64,000 nt of DNA. Origin: an uncultured bacterium. GTDB taxonomy: Bacteria > Hydrogenedentota > Hydrogenedentia > Hydrogenedentales > CAILVY01. This document shows positions 18,134 to 27,260 of this stretch, in pieces. The notes beneath the pieces were generated by a model. It saw only the letters and a program-made list of their open reading frames with translations, did no database searches and was not told the DNA's origin. The DNA lies in NCBI GenBank assembly GCA_937951485.1, contig CALEDJ010000010.1:51350-115349 (forward strand), read 5' to 3'. Position numbers and translations under genes: made by a program. Numbering within the stretch: the stretch's first letter is position 1; every line of letters starts with the position of its first letter.

Positions 18134-18232
18134 CGGATTCTGTTACTTTTCAGCGGAGCGCCGGGGGATGTAAAAGGCGATGTAGTGCGCCCCTGTGGTC
18201 TATGCCATTCCGCTGAAATGTTACCGGATTCT
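18134..18232. mobile_element. 83-bp MITE flanked by a perfect 8-bp direct repeat
   Basis: CGGATTCT occurs at 18134-18141 and again at 18225-18232, directly bracketing an 83-bp segment (18142-18224). Its ends are inverted: GTTACTTTTCAGCGGA and, reversed, GTAACATTTCAGCGGA (2 mismatches in 16). This is the expected footprint of a non-autonomous transposon with its target duplication. A related sequence is at 9721-9801. It lies in the 480-bp gene-free region before pntAA; I see no other content there except the promoter. Confidence 0.8.
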
Positions 18233-18360
18233 TATATCGGCGCCTGGAGCACCCTTTTCCCAAATGCCTCGATCAAATTTTCACTCTTCCCCGGTACCGC
18301 CCACCACAGCAAGCATTCCAGGGCTTTGTACGCCAGAGGCGGTGTTGTTTTCGCCCGTTT

Positions 18361-18389
18361 TTGACAATGGCGTTCTCTTGCACTATACT
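18361..18389 (+). promoter_or_regulatory. near-consensus sigma-70-type promoter of the pnt operon
   Basis: TTGACA (18361-18366), exactly 17 bases, TATACT (18384-18389). Transcription would start near 18396, about 52 bases before the pntAA ATG. Confidence 0.75.
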
Positions 18390-18447
18390 CTGGCTCTCGC
18401 GGAATAATCTTTTCTGGGTCACTTCAAGAAACCACAGGAAGGGAACT

Positions 18448-19587
18448 ATGCAAATTTTTGTGCCAAAAGAAACATATCCGGGGGAAACCCGGATAGCGAT
18501 GGTCCCCGATACGGTCGCCAAACTGACCAAGAAAGGGGCGACCATCTGCGTCGAATCAGGGATGGGGCAAAGTTGTGGGTACGAGGATGACGCTTTCACG
18601 GCGGCAGGCGCAACGGTCGCGACCGACCGCGCGGCGGCGCTGCGGGGTGCGGACCTGGTGTTGCGACTGCGCAAACCATCCTTGGAAGAGGTGATCCAAC
18701 TGAAGCGTGGCGCGATTCATGTCAGTTACATGGACCCGTTCAATGATCACGCTTTGGTGGATGCCATGGTCGCCCAGGGCGTCAGCGCTATCGCCATGGA
18801 GATGATCCCGCGTACGACGCTGGCGCAGAAGATGGATGCGCTGAGTTCGCAGGCGAACCTCGCGGGCTACGTGGCGGTGCTTATTGCGGCGTCGCGACTG
18901 CCGATGGTCTTTCCGATGATGATGACGCCGGCGGGCACCATCAAGCCGTCTCGGGTATTCATCATCGGCTGCGGCGTGGCCGGTCTGCAGGCAATCGCCA
19001 CCGCGAAGCGTTTGGGCGCGCGCGTGGAGGCCTTCGATACGCGGCCCGTCGTGGAGGAACAGGTGCAGTCGTTGGGCGCGAAGTTCGTCAAGATTGATCT
19101 CGGCGAAACAGGCCAGACCAAAGACGGATACGCCGTCGAACTGACGCCGGAGCAGCGGCAGAAGCAGATCGAAGCGATGGCGAAGGTGATTACCCAGTCC
19201 GATGTGGTCATCACCACGGCGCAGGTGTTCGGACGCAAGGCCCCGGTGATTGTGACGACGGAGATGGTAAAGAGCATGCGGCCGGGCAGCGTGGTGGTGG
19301 ATCTTGCGGTCGAAACCGGCGGCAACGTCGAATGCGTGAAACAGGGCGAGGAAATCGAGGTGAACGGCGTGAAGGTGATCGGGTTCGAGAATCTGCCGGG
19401 CCGCGTTCCCGTCCACGCCAGCCAGATGTATTCGGCCAATCTGGGCAATCTTATCGATCATTTCTGGAATAAGGAGTCCAATGCGTTCAAGTTAAATCTT
19501 GACGATGAGATCATGCAGGGTTGCCTGATCGTTCATGAAGGTGAAATCCGCAGCGAAATGATCAAGAAAGCGAGGGAGACACGGTAA
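18448..19587 (+). CDS. pntAA: NAD(P) transhydrogenase subunit alpha part 1
   Basis: 379 residues. This is the soluble NAD(H)-binding dI domain: AlaDH/PNT N-terminal part (MQIFVPKETYPGETRIAMVP), the RQD-loop-like region, then the nucleotide-binding part with GCGVAGLQAIATAKRLGA and VEAFDTRP. With the next two genes it forms the membrane enzyme that uses the proton gradient to reduce NADP+ with NADH. The three-gene split is the arrangement of Rhodospirillum and many bacteria rather than E. coli. ATG 18448 was chosen because it begins the conserved N-terminus and has an AGGAAGG site; the longer frame would start inside the promoter. Its stop overlaps the pntAB start by one base. Confidence 0.95.
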   Translation: MQIFVPKETYPGETRIAMVPDTVAKLTKKGATICVESGMGQSCGYEDDAFTAAGATVATDRAAALRGADLVLRLRKPSLEEVIQLKRGAIHVSYMDPFNDHALVDAMVAQGVSAIAMEMIPRTTLAQKMDALSSQANLAGYVAVLIAASRLPMVFPMMMTPAGTIKPSRVFIIGCGVAGLQAIATAKRLGARVEAFDTRPVVEEQVQSLGAKFVKIDLGETGQTKDGYAVELTPEQRQKQIEAMAKVITQSDVVITTAQVFGRKAPVIVTTEMVKSMRPGSVVVDLAVETGGNVECVKQGEEIEVNGVKVIGFENLPGRVPVHASQMYSANLGNLIDHFWNKESNAFKLNLDDEIMQGCLIVHEGEIRSEMIKKARETR

Positions 19588-19880
19588 TGGATCCGATGTT
19601 GCTTCTACTGTTCATTTTCGTGATTGCGATATTCCTGGGATTTGAATTGATCTCGAAGGTTCCATCGCAATTGCATACGCCTCTGATGTCAGGTTCCAAC
19701 GCCATATCGGGCATCTCCATCGTGGGCGCCCTGATGGCGGCGGGACTGGCGGGAGACACCGTCCTGGGCGCGATTCTCGGCCTTCTTGCCGTGATTTGCG
19801 CCAGCATCAATGTGTTCGGCGGCTATCTCGTCACCAACCGGATGCTTGAGATGTTCAAGCACAAGGAGAGGGGCAAATAA
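19587..19880 (+). CDS. pntAB: NAD(P) transhydrogenase subunit alpha part 2
   Basis: 97 residues, an integral membrane protein contributing the first helices of the proton-translocating dII domain. Hydrophobic helices at about 3-21 and 40-82 and the motif FELISKVPSQLHTPLMSGSN are characteristic; the SGSNAISGI loop is highly conserved. Overlaps of one base with pntAA (TAATG) and one with pntB indicate translational coupling. Confidence 0.95.
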   Translation: MDPMLLLLFIFVIAIFLGFELISKVPSQLHTPLMSGSNAISGISIVGALMAAGLAGDTVLGAILGLLAVICASINVFGGYLVTNRMLEMFKHKERGK

Positions 19881-21283
19881 TGGAACTTCGCGAAACCATC
19901 ATTACCCTCAGTTACATCGCTTCGGCGGTCTTGTTCATCCTGGGGTTGAAAATGCTGAGCAAGCCCACTACGGCCGTGCGGGGGAACATGATCTCCGCCG
20001 TTGGCATGCTCATTGCCATCGTTGCCACACTGCTCTACCAGGGCATGAGTTACCATCTCATCATTCTGGGCATGGTCATTGGCGGGCTGGTCGGTTCCAT
20101 TGCGGCGCTGCGCGTGCCCATGACCTCCATGCCGGAATTCGTGGCGCTGTTCAACGGCACCGGCGGCCTCGCCAGCATGCTGGTCGGCTGGGCCGAATAC
20201 AACAAGTTATTCGGACACTATGAGGCGGATGCCGTTCCGCTGGTCACCGTCATTGCCACCTATCTGGCGATCCTGATCGGGGCGGTTACATTTACTGGCA
20301 GCATGGTCGCCTATGCAAAACTGGCGGAGCGCATCAGCGGCAAGCCGGTGCTCTTCAAGATGCAGCAGGTGGTCAATGCCGCCATCATGGCGATTGTGCT
20401 GATTTGCGGGGCGGTCTTCATTATTAATCCGGACACCTCTCTTGCGCTCGTGCTCTTCTATGTGGCCATTGCCGTATCGCTTGTGTTGGGTGTGCTGGTC
20501 ACCATTCCCATCGGCGGGGCGGACATGCCGGTGGTGATTTCCCTGTTGAACAGTTACTCCGGTCTGGCGGCCTGTGCGGCGGGCTTCGTCATCCAGAACA
20601 CCGTGCTGATAGTCTCCGGTTCGCTGGTAGGCGCCAGCGGGATCATCCTTACGAGCATCATGTGCAAGGCGATGAACAGGTCGCTTGCCAACGTGCTGTT
20701 CAGCGGTTTCGGTTCGGCGGAAGGGGCGGAAAGCACCGGCGCAATGCAGGGGGAAGTCAAGGCGCTCAGCCCCGAAGACGCCTACTATGTGCTTGAGGCG
20801 GCGCGTTCGGTGGTGTTCGTCCCCGGTTACGGCATGGCCGTGGCGCAGGCGCAGCATGCCTGCCGCGAACTGGGCGAACTGCTGGAACAGAATGGCGCGG
20901 AAGTGAAATATGCGGTCCACCCGGTAGCGGGCCGCATGCCCGGTCACATGAACGTGCTGCTCGCCGAAGCCAACGTGCCCTATGATCAACTTGTCGAAAT
21001 GGACGACATCAACCCCATCATTGATACGGTGGACGTGGCTGTTGTCATCGGGGCAAACGACGTGGTCAATCCGGCCGCGCGTGAAGACCCCAAAAGCCCC
21101 ATTGCAGGCATGCCCATCATCAATGTTGATTACGCCCGCACCTGTTTCGTCCTGAAGCGTTCCATGCGGTCCGGATTCGCGGGTGTTGAGAACCCCCTTT
21201 TCTTCAAGGAGAACACGCGCATGATCTTCGGCGACGCCAAGGCGACGCTTACCGCGCTCATCAGCCAGTTCAAGGGCGACTGA
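19880..21283 (+). CDS. pntB: NAD(P) transhydrogenase subunit beta
   Basis: 467 residues. Eight or nine membrane helices (about residues 1-270) complete the proton channel; the C-terminal soluble dIII domain (about 285-467) binds NADP(H) with VPGYGMAVAQAQHA, HPVAGRMPGHMNVLLAEA and IGANDVVNPAA, all textbook. It couples proton entry to hydride transfer from NADH to NADP+. It is the last gene of the three-gene operon and is followed 28 bp later by a strong intrinsic terminator. Confidence 0.96.
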   Translation: MELRETIITLSYIASAVLFILGLKMLSKPTTAVRGNMISAVGMLIAIVATLLYQGMSYHLIILGMVIGGLVGSIAALRVPMTSMPEFVALFNGTGGLASMLVGWAEYNKLFGHYEADAVPLVTVIATYLAILIGAVTFTGSMVAYAKLAERISGKPVLFKMQQVVNAAIMAIVLICGAVFIINPDTSLALVLFYVAIAVSLVLGVLVTIPIGGADMPVVISLLNSYSGLAACAAGFVIQNTVLIVSGSLVGASGIILTSIMCKAMNRSLANVLFSGFGSAEGAESTGAMQGEVKALSPEDAYYVLEAARSVVFVPGYGMAVAQAQHACRELGELLEQNGAEVKYAVHPVAGRMPGHMNVLLAEANVPYDQLVEMDDINPIIDTVDVAVVIGANDVVNPAAREDPKSPIAGMPIINVDYARTCFVLKRSMRSGFAGVENPLFFKENTRMIFGDAKATLTALISQFKGD

Positions 21284-21310
21284 ATGTTGTTCGTTTCTTC
21301 TCGGATTCAT

Positions 21311-21341
21311 GGAGCGGCTTTCGAGCCGCTCCTGCTTTTTT
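21311..21341 (+). terminator. intrinsic terminator of the pnt operon
   Basis: Perfect 9-bp stem GGAGCGGCT/AGCCGCTCC with a TTCG loop, followed by TGCTTTTTT. Confidence 0.92.
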
Positions 21342-21372
21342 GCATGGCCCTTCTCGAATCGTTTTTCCGGGC

Positions 21373-21401
21373 TGGACTTTTCCGGCGTTTTCACGTATCT
21401 T
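21373..21401 (+). promoter_or_regulatory. putative promoter of the acyl-CoA ligase gene
   Basis: TGGACT (21373-21378), 17 bases, TATCTT (21396-21401), about 97 bases before the ATG and just after the pnt terminator. The same -35 hexamer is seen before secA. Confidence 0.4.
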
Positions 21402-21498
21402 TTCGGACAAGGACCGTGGACACGGCCACCGCTTGTTGAGGCCGGGGAATGGCGCCGCTGCGCGCGCGATTCCTTAACGCTGGAGGGAGACCGGAGAT

Positions 21499-23052
21499 AT
21501 GCTGAATCTCGCACACTATCTGGATGTCAGCGCAAAGGCGCATCCCGAAAACATCGCGGCGATCCTGGATGATCGCAAGATGAGTTACGCGGAGATGGCA
21601 TCGGCTGCCAGGCGGGTCGCCAATGTCCTGAAAGCAAAGGGCATCGGTAAAGGCGACAAAGTGGCGCTGATGATCCCGAACACGCCCCATTTTCCCGTCA
21701 TCTATTATGGCATTCTGCATACCGGGGCGACCGTAGTGCCGGTAAATGTCCTTTACAAGCACTACGAAATCGAACACTATCTGCGCGATTCCGAAGCAAC
21801 CGCATTTTTTGCCTTCAAGATGTTTGAGGAGGAAGCCCGCACCGCCTTTCAGAATGTGCCCGGCTGCAAGCACTTCGTCGTTGTCGGGCCGATGGATTGG
21901 CTTGACAAACCGGAAGTCGGGGAGAATTTCATGCATCTGTTGATGGCGGCGGATACCGAATTTGATACGGTGCAGACCATGCCCGACGATACGGCGGTGC
22001 TTCTGTATACATCCGGGACGACCGGCGCGCCCAAGGCCGCGGAACTGACGCACTTCAACATGTTCTTCAACGCTTATTACTGCGCACGGGAAATCACCAA
22101 GGCCAAGCCGGGCGACGTGGCGCTCGTGACGCTGCCGCTGTTTCACTCCTTCGGGCAGACCTGCCTGATGAATGCCTGCATCATCGGCGGCGCAACGATG
22201 ACCATGCTCCCGCGTTTTGAAACTGAAAAAGCGATGCAAATCATCGCGCGTGACAAGGTCAATCTGATTGCGCTGGTGCCCACCATGTATTTCTTCATCC
22301 TGAACACGGAAAACTGGAAAGACTATGATTTTTCGTCCGTTCGGGTGGCGGTTTCCGGCGGCGCCGCCCTGCCCGGCGATGTGCACCGGCGATTTCAGGA
22401 GCGATACGGCCTGTGCATTCTCGAAGGCTATGGCCTCTCTGAGACCAGCCCGGTGGCGTCGTTCACCCTGGAAGGCGAAGAGGTGCGGGTGGGTTCCATC
22501 GGCAAGCCGATCTGGGGGGTCGAGATGGCCGTTATGCGCGACGACGGCACTTTGGCCGAAGATGAAGAGGTCGGCGAGATCGTCATTCGCGGACACAACA
22601 TCATGAAAGGCTATTACAACCGTCCGGAGGCCACGCGTGAGGCCATTGTCAACGGCTGGTTCCACTCAGGCGACATGGGGCGGCGCGACAAGGACGGCTA
22701 CTATTACATTGTGGATCGCAAGAAGGACCTTATCATCCGTGGCGGCATGAACATTTATCCGCGTGAAATCGAGGAGGTTCTCTATCAGCACCCGAAGGTG
22801 CTCGAAGCCGCTGTGGTGGGCATCCCCGATCCTTCGCGCGGCGAGGAAGTGAAGGTTTATGTGTCGCCCAAGGAAGGCGCAAAACTCACCCCGGATGAGA
22901 TTGTGGCCTTTCTGCAGGAGCGCATGGCCAAATACAAGTGGCCGAAGGTGGTGGAAGTGATGAGCGAGTTGCCCAAAGGCCCCACGGGCAAGATTCTCAA
23001 GCGGGAATTGAAAGAGATGGCCGCCAAGGCCGCCGAAGAAGCGGAAGAGTAG
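21499..23052 (+). CDS. long-chain fatty acid--CoA ligase (AMP-binding)
   Basis: 517 residues, ANL superfamily. The AMP/P-loop motif YTSGTTGAPKAAELTH is at about 169-184, GYGLSETSPV at about 310, YYIVDRKKDLIIRGGMNIYPREIEE (hinge and A8) at about 408-432, and the catalytic lysine in PTGKILKREL near the C-terminus. It activates a carboxylic acid to acyl-CoA through acyl-adenylate. Length and motifs fit FadD/medium-long-chain ligases, but chain length cannot be read. It lies 10 kb from the etf/acyl-CoA dehydrogenase operon, which supplies the next step, so fatty-acid oxidation is the likely role. Confidence 0.92.
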   Translation: MLNLAHYLDVSAKAHPENIAAILDDRKMSYAEMASAARRVANVLKAKGIGKGDKVALMIPNTPHFPVIYYGILHTGATVVPVNVLYKHYEIEHYLRDSEATAFFAFKMFEEEARTAFQNVPGCKHFVVVGPMDWLDKPEVGENFMHLLMAADTEFDTVQTMPDDTAVLLYTSGTTGAPKAAELTHFNMFFNAYYCAREITKAKPGDVALVTLPLFHSFGQTCLMNACIIGGATMTMLPRFETEKAMQIIARDKVNLIALVPTMYFFILNTENWKDYDFSSVRVAVSGGAALPGDVHRRFQERYGLCILEGYGLSETSPVASFTLEGEEVRVGSIGKPIWGVEMAVMRDDGTLAEDEEVGEIVIRGHNIMKGYYNRPEATREAIVNGWFHSGDMGRRDKDGYYYIVDRKKDLIIRGGMNIYPREIEEVLYQHPKVLEAAVVGIPDPSRGEEVKVYVSPKEGAKLTPDEIVAFLQERMAKYKWPKVVEVMSELPKGPTGKILKRELKEMAAKAAEEAEE

Positions 23053-23117
23053 GCCGCAGCCGAGGGGCGCTTCAGAAAAGGCCGGTGGTTCTTGCGTGAC
23101 CGGTCAGATGGACCGTA

Positions 23118-23144
23118 AAGAAAGGCGCGGGCGGCCGCTTTCTT
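23118..23144. terminator. hairpin between convergent acyl-CoA ligase and antiporter genes
   Basis: AAGAAAG/CTTTCTT arms (7 bp) around a GC-rich loop that can extend the stem. It sits 66 bases after one stop and just before the other gene's stop, so it may serve both directions. Confidence 0.45.
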
Positions 23145-23154
23145 CACGCCCTGC

Positions 23155-25161
23155 TCAGGCATCCGTGCCGTCAGCGGTTGTCGGCCTGCCTTCCAGTATT
23201 TTCTTTGCCGCTTCGATCTGCTGGTGTGCTCCCACCAGCACAAGCACGTCATTCGCCGCGAACCGGAAATCCGGCGGGGGATTGGTGGTCGGCTTCTGGG
23301 AACGCACCACCGCGATAATCATGCAACCGGTGCGCGCGCGCAGGTCCGTTTCGGCGATGGTTTTCCCGCAGGCAAACGATTGCCTGCTGATATAGAATGT
23401 CTGTGTGGCGGTCCGTTCCAGCACCTTGATCAATTCGGCGGTGGCGGCCCGGTCCGTGGCCTTGCCGCGGAGCATGGCGTAGCCACCCGCCCGCACCGAT
23501 GCGATCTGCGCCTCCACGATGTTGTCTGGAATGCCGAACTGACGCAGCACGTGCGCGCCGATCTCTATGGAGGTCTCAAAATCCTGCGGAATCACCATTT
23601 TCGCGCCCAACTGGCGGAGCCGGTCAATTTCATTGACGAAATCGCTTCGCGCAAGGATATACAGTTCCGGGCGACGCGACGCCACCTGCGCGACGATCCG
23701 CTCCGTGGCGTGCTTGTCGTTCACCGCCACCACGAGCACCCGCGCGCTGTCAATGCCCGCATGTTTCAGGATGGACATGCGCGTGGCGTCGCCCACGATC
23801 ACGGGAATCTCCGCGCGCCGCGCAGCGGCGATGTTGCTGCGGTTCATCTCCACGACGCAATGGGGAACATGCGTCGCTTTGAGCATCCGGGCAAGGTTGG
23901 CGCCTGTTGGGCCGTAGCCGATGACCACCACGTGATTCTGCAGGGAAGGGTCGGGCGCAATGATGTCCCCCCCGTCGGCGGCATCGCCGCTGACCCGATC
24001 GGAAAGAAAGGTGGCAATGGGCCGCGTCACTGGGAACAACAACGCGCCCGCCATCATCGTGCCGACGGCGTAGGAAATCATCAGGCCCAGGGCGGACGCC
24101 TCAATAAGTCCCGCCCTATGTGCCTGGATCGCGAGCACATAACTGAATTCACTCAACATGCTCATGATGATGCCCACCTGTATCGCGATGCGGACAGGCC
24201 ACCCCGCGCATACGACGCCACCACCCGCAATGACGGTCTTGATCAACATGGTTCCGGCAATCAGCAGCGCCAGAAAAGGCAGGTTGGAAAGCACTTCATT
24301 CAAATCAACCATCATGCCGAGCGTCGCGAAAAAAAGCGCATTGAATACATCGCGAAACGGGGTGATCTCCGCCACCAACTGATGCCGATGGTCCGCGTCG
24401 GCAAGCAGCAGTCCCGCAATACATGCGCCAAGGGCGGGCGACCAGCCGAGTAATGTGACCACCCATGCGCCCCCGCAGGCCATCAGCACGGCGAAGAGGG
24501 TCAACAGTTCCCGTCCGCCGTAATGCGTTATTTCTTCAAGAATGCGCGGCAGCGCGCGGCGGGCCACAAACACCACCGCAATGGTCAGGGCCAGACCGGC
24601 CAATTGCATCCCCACCCCTGAAAGCGAAGTTTCAGCGCTCCCGCTCGCAAAAAACATGGACACTGCGAGCATGATGACGATGATGGTGATGTCCTGAAGC
24701 AGTTGCATGCCCGCCACCAGCACGCCCACTGTGGACGCGGTCTCGGCGCGGTCGCTCAGCAACTTCAGTGAAATGGCAGTGCTGCTGGAAGTGACCGCCA
24801 AAGCAATCATCACGTGGGCAAACACGCCAAGCGGTGAAAAAAGATGCAGGATAAGGAAGACAAAGAGCAGCGTGCCGAAAACCTGGACGCCGGCAACCAG
24901 AATCAAGCGCCATCCCGCGCGCATCAACGGTTCCGGAGAAAGTTCCAATCCCACCGTGAACAGCAGCAGCACCAACCCCAGTTGGGCCAGATTGAACACC
25001 TGGGCTTCCTGCACCAACGCCCATCCGGACGGACCGATGGCGATTCCGGCGAGCATAAATCCGATCACGGAAGGAATGCGGATTTTCCGGAAGAGCCAGG
25101 CAATAATCAAGGACACGCTCAGAATGACAACGATTGCCCTGAGAAAATGCGTTTCGGGCAT
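23155..25161 (-). CDS. CPA2-family cation:proton antiporter with RCK (TrkA) domains
   Basis: 668 residues. About twelve membrane helices (1-390) carry the Na+/H+ exchanger fold, with GFMLAGIAIGPSG, LVLLLFTVGLELS and GMQLLQDITIIVIML (the QD pair typical of CPA2/KefB-like exchangers). An RCK-N NAD-binding domain follows (VVVIGYGPTGANLARML, about 405-421) and an RCK-C domain ends the protein (about 580-655, RTGCMIIAVVRS). Such proteins exchange K+ or Na+ for H+ and are gated by nucleotides or glutathione adducts; the ion is not certain. GGGAG upstream supports the start. It is transcribed toward the acyl-CoA ligase. Confidence 0.93.
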   Translation of the reverse strand: MPETHFLRAIVVILSVSLIIAWLFRKIRIPSVIGFMLAGIAIGPSGWALVQEAQVFNLAQLGLVLLLFTVGLELSPEPLMRAGWRLILVAGVQVFGTLLFVFLILHLFSPLGVFAHVMIALAVTSSSTAISLKLLSDRAETASTVGVLVAGMQLLQDITIIVIMLAVSMFFASGSAETSLSGVGMQLAGLALTIAVVFVARRALPRILEEITHYGGRELLTLFAVLMACGGAWVVTLLGWSPALGACIAGLLLADADHRHQLVAEITPFRDVFNALFFATLGMMVDLNEVLSNLPFLALLIAGTMLIKTVIAGGGVVCAGWPVRIAIQVGIIMSMLSEFSYVLAIQAHRAGLIEASALGLMISYAVGTMMAGALLFPVTRPIATFLSDRVSGDAADGGDIIAPDPSLQNHVVVIGYGPTGANLARMLKATHVPHCVVEMNRSNIAAARRAEIPVIVGDATRMSILKHAGIDSARVLVVAVNDKHATERIVAQVASRRPELYILARSDFVNEIDRLRQLGAKMVIPQDFETSIEIGAHVLRQFGIPDNIVEAQIASVRAGGYAMLRGKATDRAATAELIKVLERTATQTFYISRQSFACGKTIAETDLRARTGCMIIAVVRSQKPTTNPPPDFRFAANDVLVLVGAHQQIEAAKKILEGRPTTADGTDA

Positions 25162-25405
25162 GGAAATCTCCCAATGAGCGTGAAAGCATGCAAGGTGTCA
25201 TTTGCTTTTGCGATAAAGCCTGCGAATGTTTCAGCAGGCAACGCCACTGAAAGACATCATGCGTTGTTCTGAGCGACACCGCGCATGGTCACGCATTGCG
25301 GGAGATAGCATAGCCGCAAACGCCAGTCGGTGCAACGCCTGCGGCGCGCAGGAATGCGCGCGGCGGGTTCCATAGCGCTTCGCTTCCTCGCGTTCCCCCG
25401 TCGGT

Positions 25406-27208
25406 TCAGAACCAATCCGGGGGATAATCGAGCGCGGTACGCTCGACAGCCTTGAGTACCTGTGCCGTCGCCAACGTATGTGGCATTGTCGTATTGATGT
25501 AAAAGCGCGCGGTCTCCAACTTCGCCTTGTAGAAATCCGCGTCATCCGCGCCGGCGTCAAGCGCCTGTTGGGCCGCCGTCGCCTGCACGAGGTGCTGCCA
25601 TCCCATCACGAGTTGCGAGAACATCGCCAGATAGGCGGTGGCATTGCAGATGTACAGGTTCACCTCGCCCGACATGCCAATCGCACCGAGGTGCATCGTG
25701 ACGTCAATCACCGCGTTCTGCACCTCCTGTACCTTGTCGGCCAGGGGTTTCAGCGCTTCCAGCGCCGACGCCTCGGCGATGTTCTTGCCGATTTCCGTCA
25801 TCAGCGCGCGCACCGCCGCCCCGGCTTCCATCGGCACCTTGCGTCCCAGCAAATCCATCGCCTGAATGCCGTTGGCGCCTTCGTAGATTGAAAAGACTTT
25901 GTTGTCGCGCAGCAGTTGCGCGACAGGGAATTCCTCGCAGAACCCCGCGCCGCCGAAGCATTGAAGCGCTGCGGTGATGGATTTGAAGGCCTCGTCGGAA
26001 ACGTGCGCCTTGCAGCATGGCGTCAGGGTTTCCAGCAGCAGGTTACAGGTTTTTTTCTCTTCCTCATCGGTGGTGTTCTGCATTCGGTCGGCCACTTTGG
26101 CGCAGAAGAGGATCATGCCCAGCGCGCCCTCGATGAAGGCCTTTTGTTGCAGGAGCATACGGCGCACGTCCGCGTGGCTGATGATCGGAATCTGGGGGGA
26201 GAGGGGGTCTTTGTTGGTGATTTCGCGGCCTTGCAGGCGTTCCCGCGCATACTGAACGGCGCAGTGGTACGCCGCCGAGGCGCCTGCGACCGCCTGGATG
26301 CCGGTGAAGACGCGGGCGTGGTTCATCAACTGGAACATGTAAGACAATCCTTTGTTCGGTTCGCCGATGAGCCAGCCGTGGCATTCGCCTTGTTCGCCGA
26401 ACATCAGCGTGGCGGTGGCCTGGCCGCGCAGGCCCATCTTGTGCTCAATGCCGGCCGTAACGACATTGTTGAATTCGCCGAGAGTGCCGTCCGCATTCAC
26501 CCGACGCTTGGGCACGACTACGAGACTGATGCCTTTGACGCCCGGCGGGGCGCCCTCCAGCCGCACCAGCACGGGGTGGATGATGTTTTCCGCGAGATCG
26601 TGGTCACCCGAGGAAATGAAGCGTTTCGTGCCGCGAATGAGATAATGGTCGCCGTCGGGCGCTTTCACGGCGGTGGTGGTGATGTCGCCCAGCGAGGTGC
26701 CCGCATCCGGCTCCGTAAGCGCCATGGTGCCGCCCCACTCCCCCCCGTAAAGCGGCTGCAGATATCTTGCCTTGAGGTCTTCATTGCCGAAACTTTCAAT
26801 CAAGTGCGCCGCACCCCACGCGCCGTTCACGTACATCGCCGCCGAACTGTTGCCCGCGCTGAACAGGAACGAGGTCACGGCGAGGATGCTCAGCGGAAAC
26901 TGCTGACCACCGAAATCGTAGCAGACGTTCGGCGCAAACCAGCCGCCTTCCTTGCACTGTCGCCATATTTCATGCATCGCCTTCGGCGCGGCGACATGCG
27001 ACCCATCAAATACGGCCCCTTCGCGGTCCATTTCCTGAAATGCCGGCCAGAAAACCTCGCGCGCCAGATCGTAGGCCGCATCGATCGCCATGTCGAAGGT
27101 TTCCCGCGAATGGTCCTCGTGATAGGGATATTGGAGCAACTCTTCAATTTTGTTCACTTCATACAGCAGGAACCGGATGAATCGCATGTCCGCCAATTTG
27201 TCGCTCAT
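25406..27208 (-). CDS. acyl-CoA dehydrogenase, long (about 600-residue) type
   Basis: 600 residues from the ATG at 27208 (AAGGAG seven bases upstream). The FAD-dependent core is present: MALTEPDAGTSLGDI, IRGTKRFISSGDHD (substrate/FAD strand) and FSIYEGANGIQAMDLLGRK, whose Glu (about 438) matches the catalytic base of MCAD-like enzymes. An extra C-terminal helical domain of about 150 residues marks the FadE5/FadE20-like long class. It oxidises acyl-CoA to 2-enoyl-CoA, passing electrons to ETF encoded upstream. It is the last gene of the etfB-etfA-EMO-ACAD-ACAD operon, 52 bp after the shorter ACAD. Confidence 0.93.
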   Translation of the reverse strand: MSDKLADMRFIRFLLYEVNKIEELLQYPYHEDHSRETFDMAIDAAYDLAREVFWPAFQEMDREGAVFDGSHVAAPKAMHEIWRQCKEGGWFAPNVCYDFGGQQFPLSILAVTSFLFSAGNSSAAMYVNGAWGAAHLIESFGNEDLKARYLQPLYGGEWGGTMALTEPDAGTSLGDITTTAVKAPDGDHYLIRGTKRFISSGDHDLAENIIHPVLVRLEGAPPGVKGISLVVVPKRRVNADGTLGEFNNVVTAGIEHKMGLRGQATATLMFGEQGECHGWLIGEPNKGLSYMFQLMNHARVFTGIQAVAGASAAYHCAVQYARERLQGREITNKDPLSPQIPIISHADVRRMLLQQKAFIEGALGMILFCAKVADRMQNTTDEEEKKTCNLLLETLTPCCKAHVSDEAFKSITAALQCFGGAGFCEEFPVAQLLRDNKVFSIYEGANGIQAMDLLGRKVPMEAGAAVRALMTEIGKNIAEASALEALKPLADKVQEVQNAVIDVTMHLGAIGMSGEVNLYICNATAYLAMFSQLVMGWQHLVQATAAQQALDAGADDADFYKAKLETARFYINTTMPHTLATAQVLKAVERTALDYPPDWF

Positions 27209-27260
27209 GAGCCAACTCCTTTTCGTGGTCAATTCTTGCGAAATGCCGCATGGAAGGCGC

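Noticed and set aside
20207..21514. 435-codon minus-strand frame
   Set aside because: Antisense to pntB and crossing its terminator; composition is His/Arg-rich noise.
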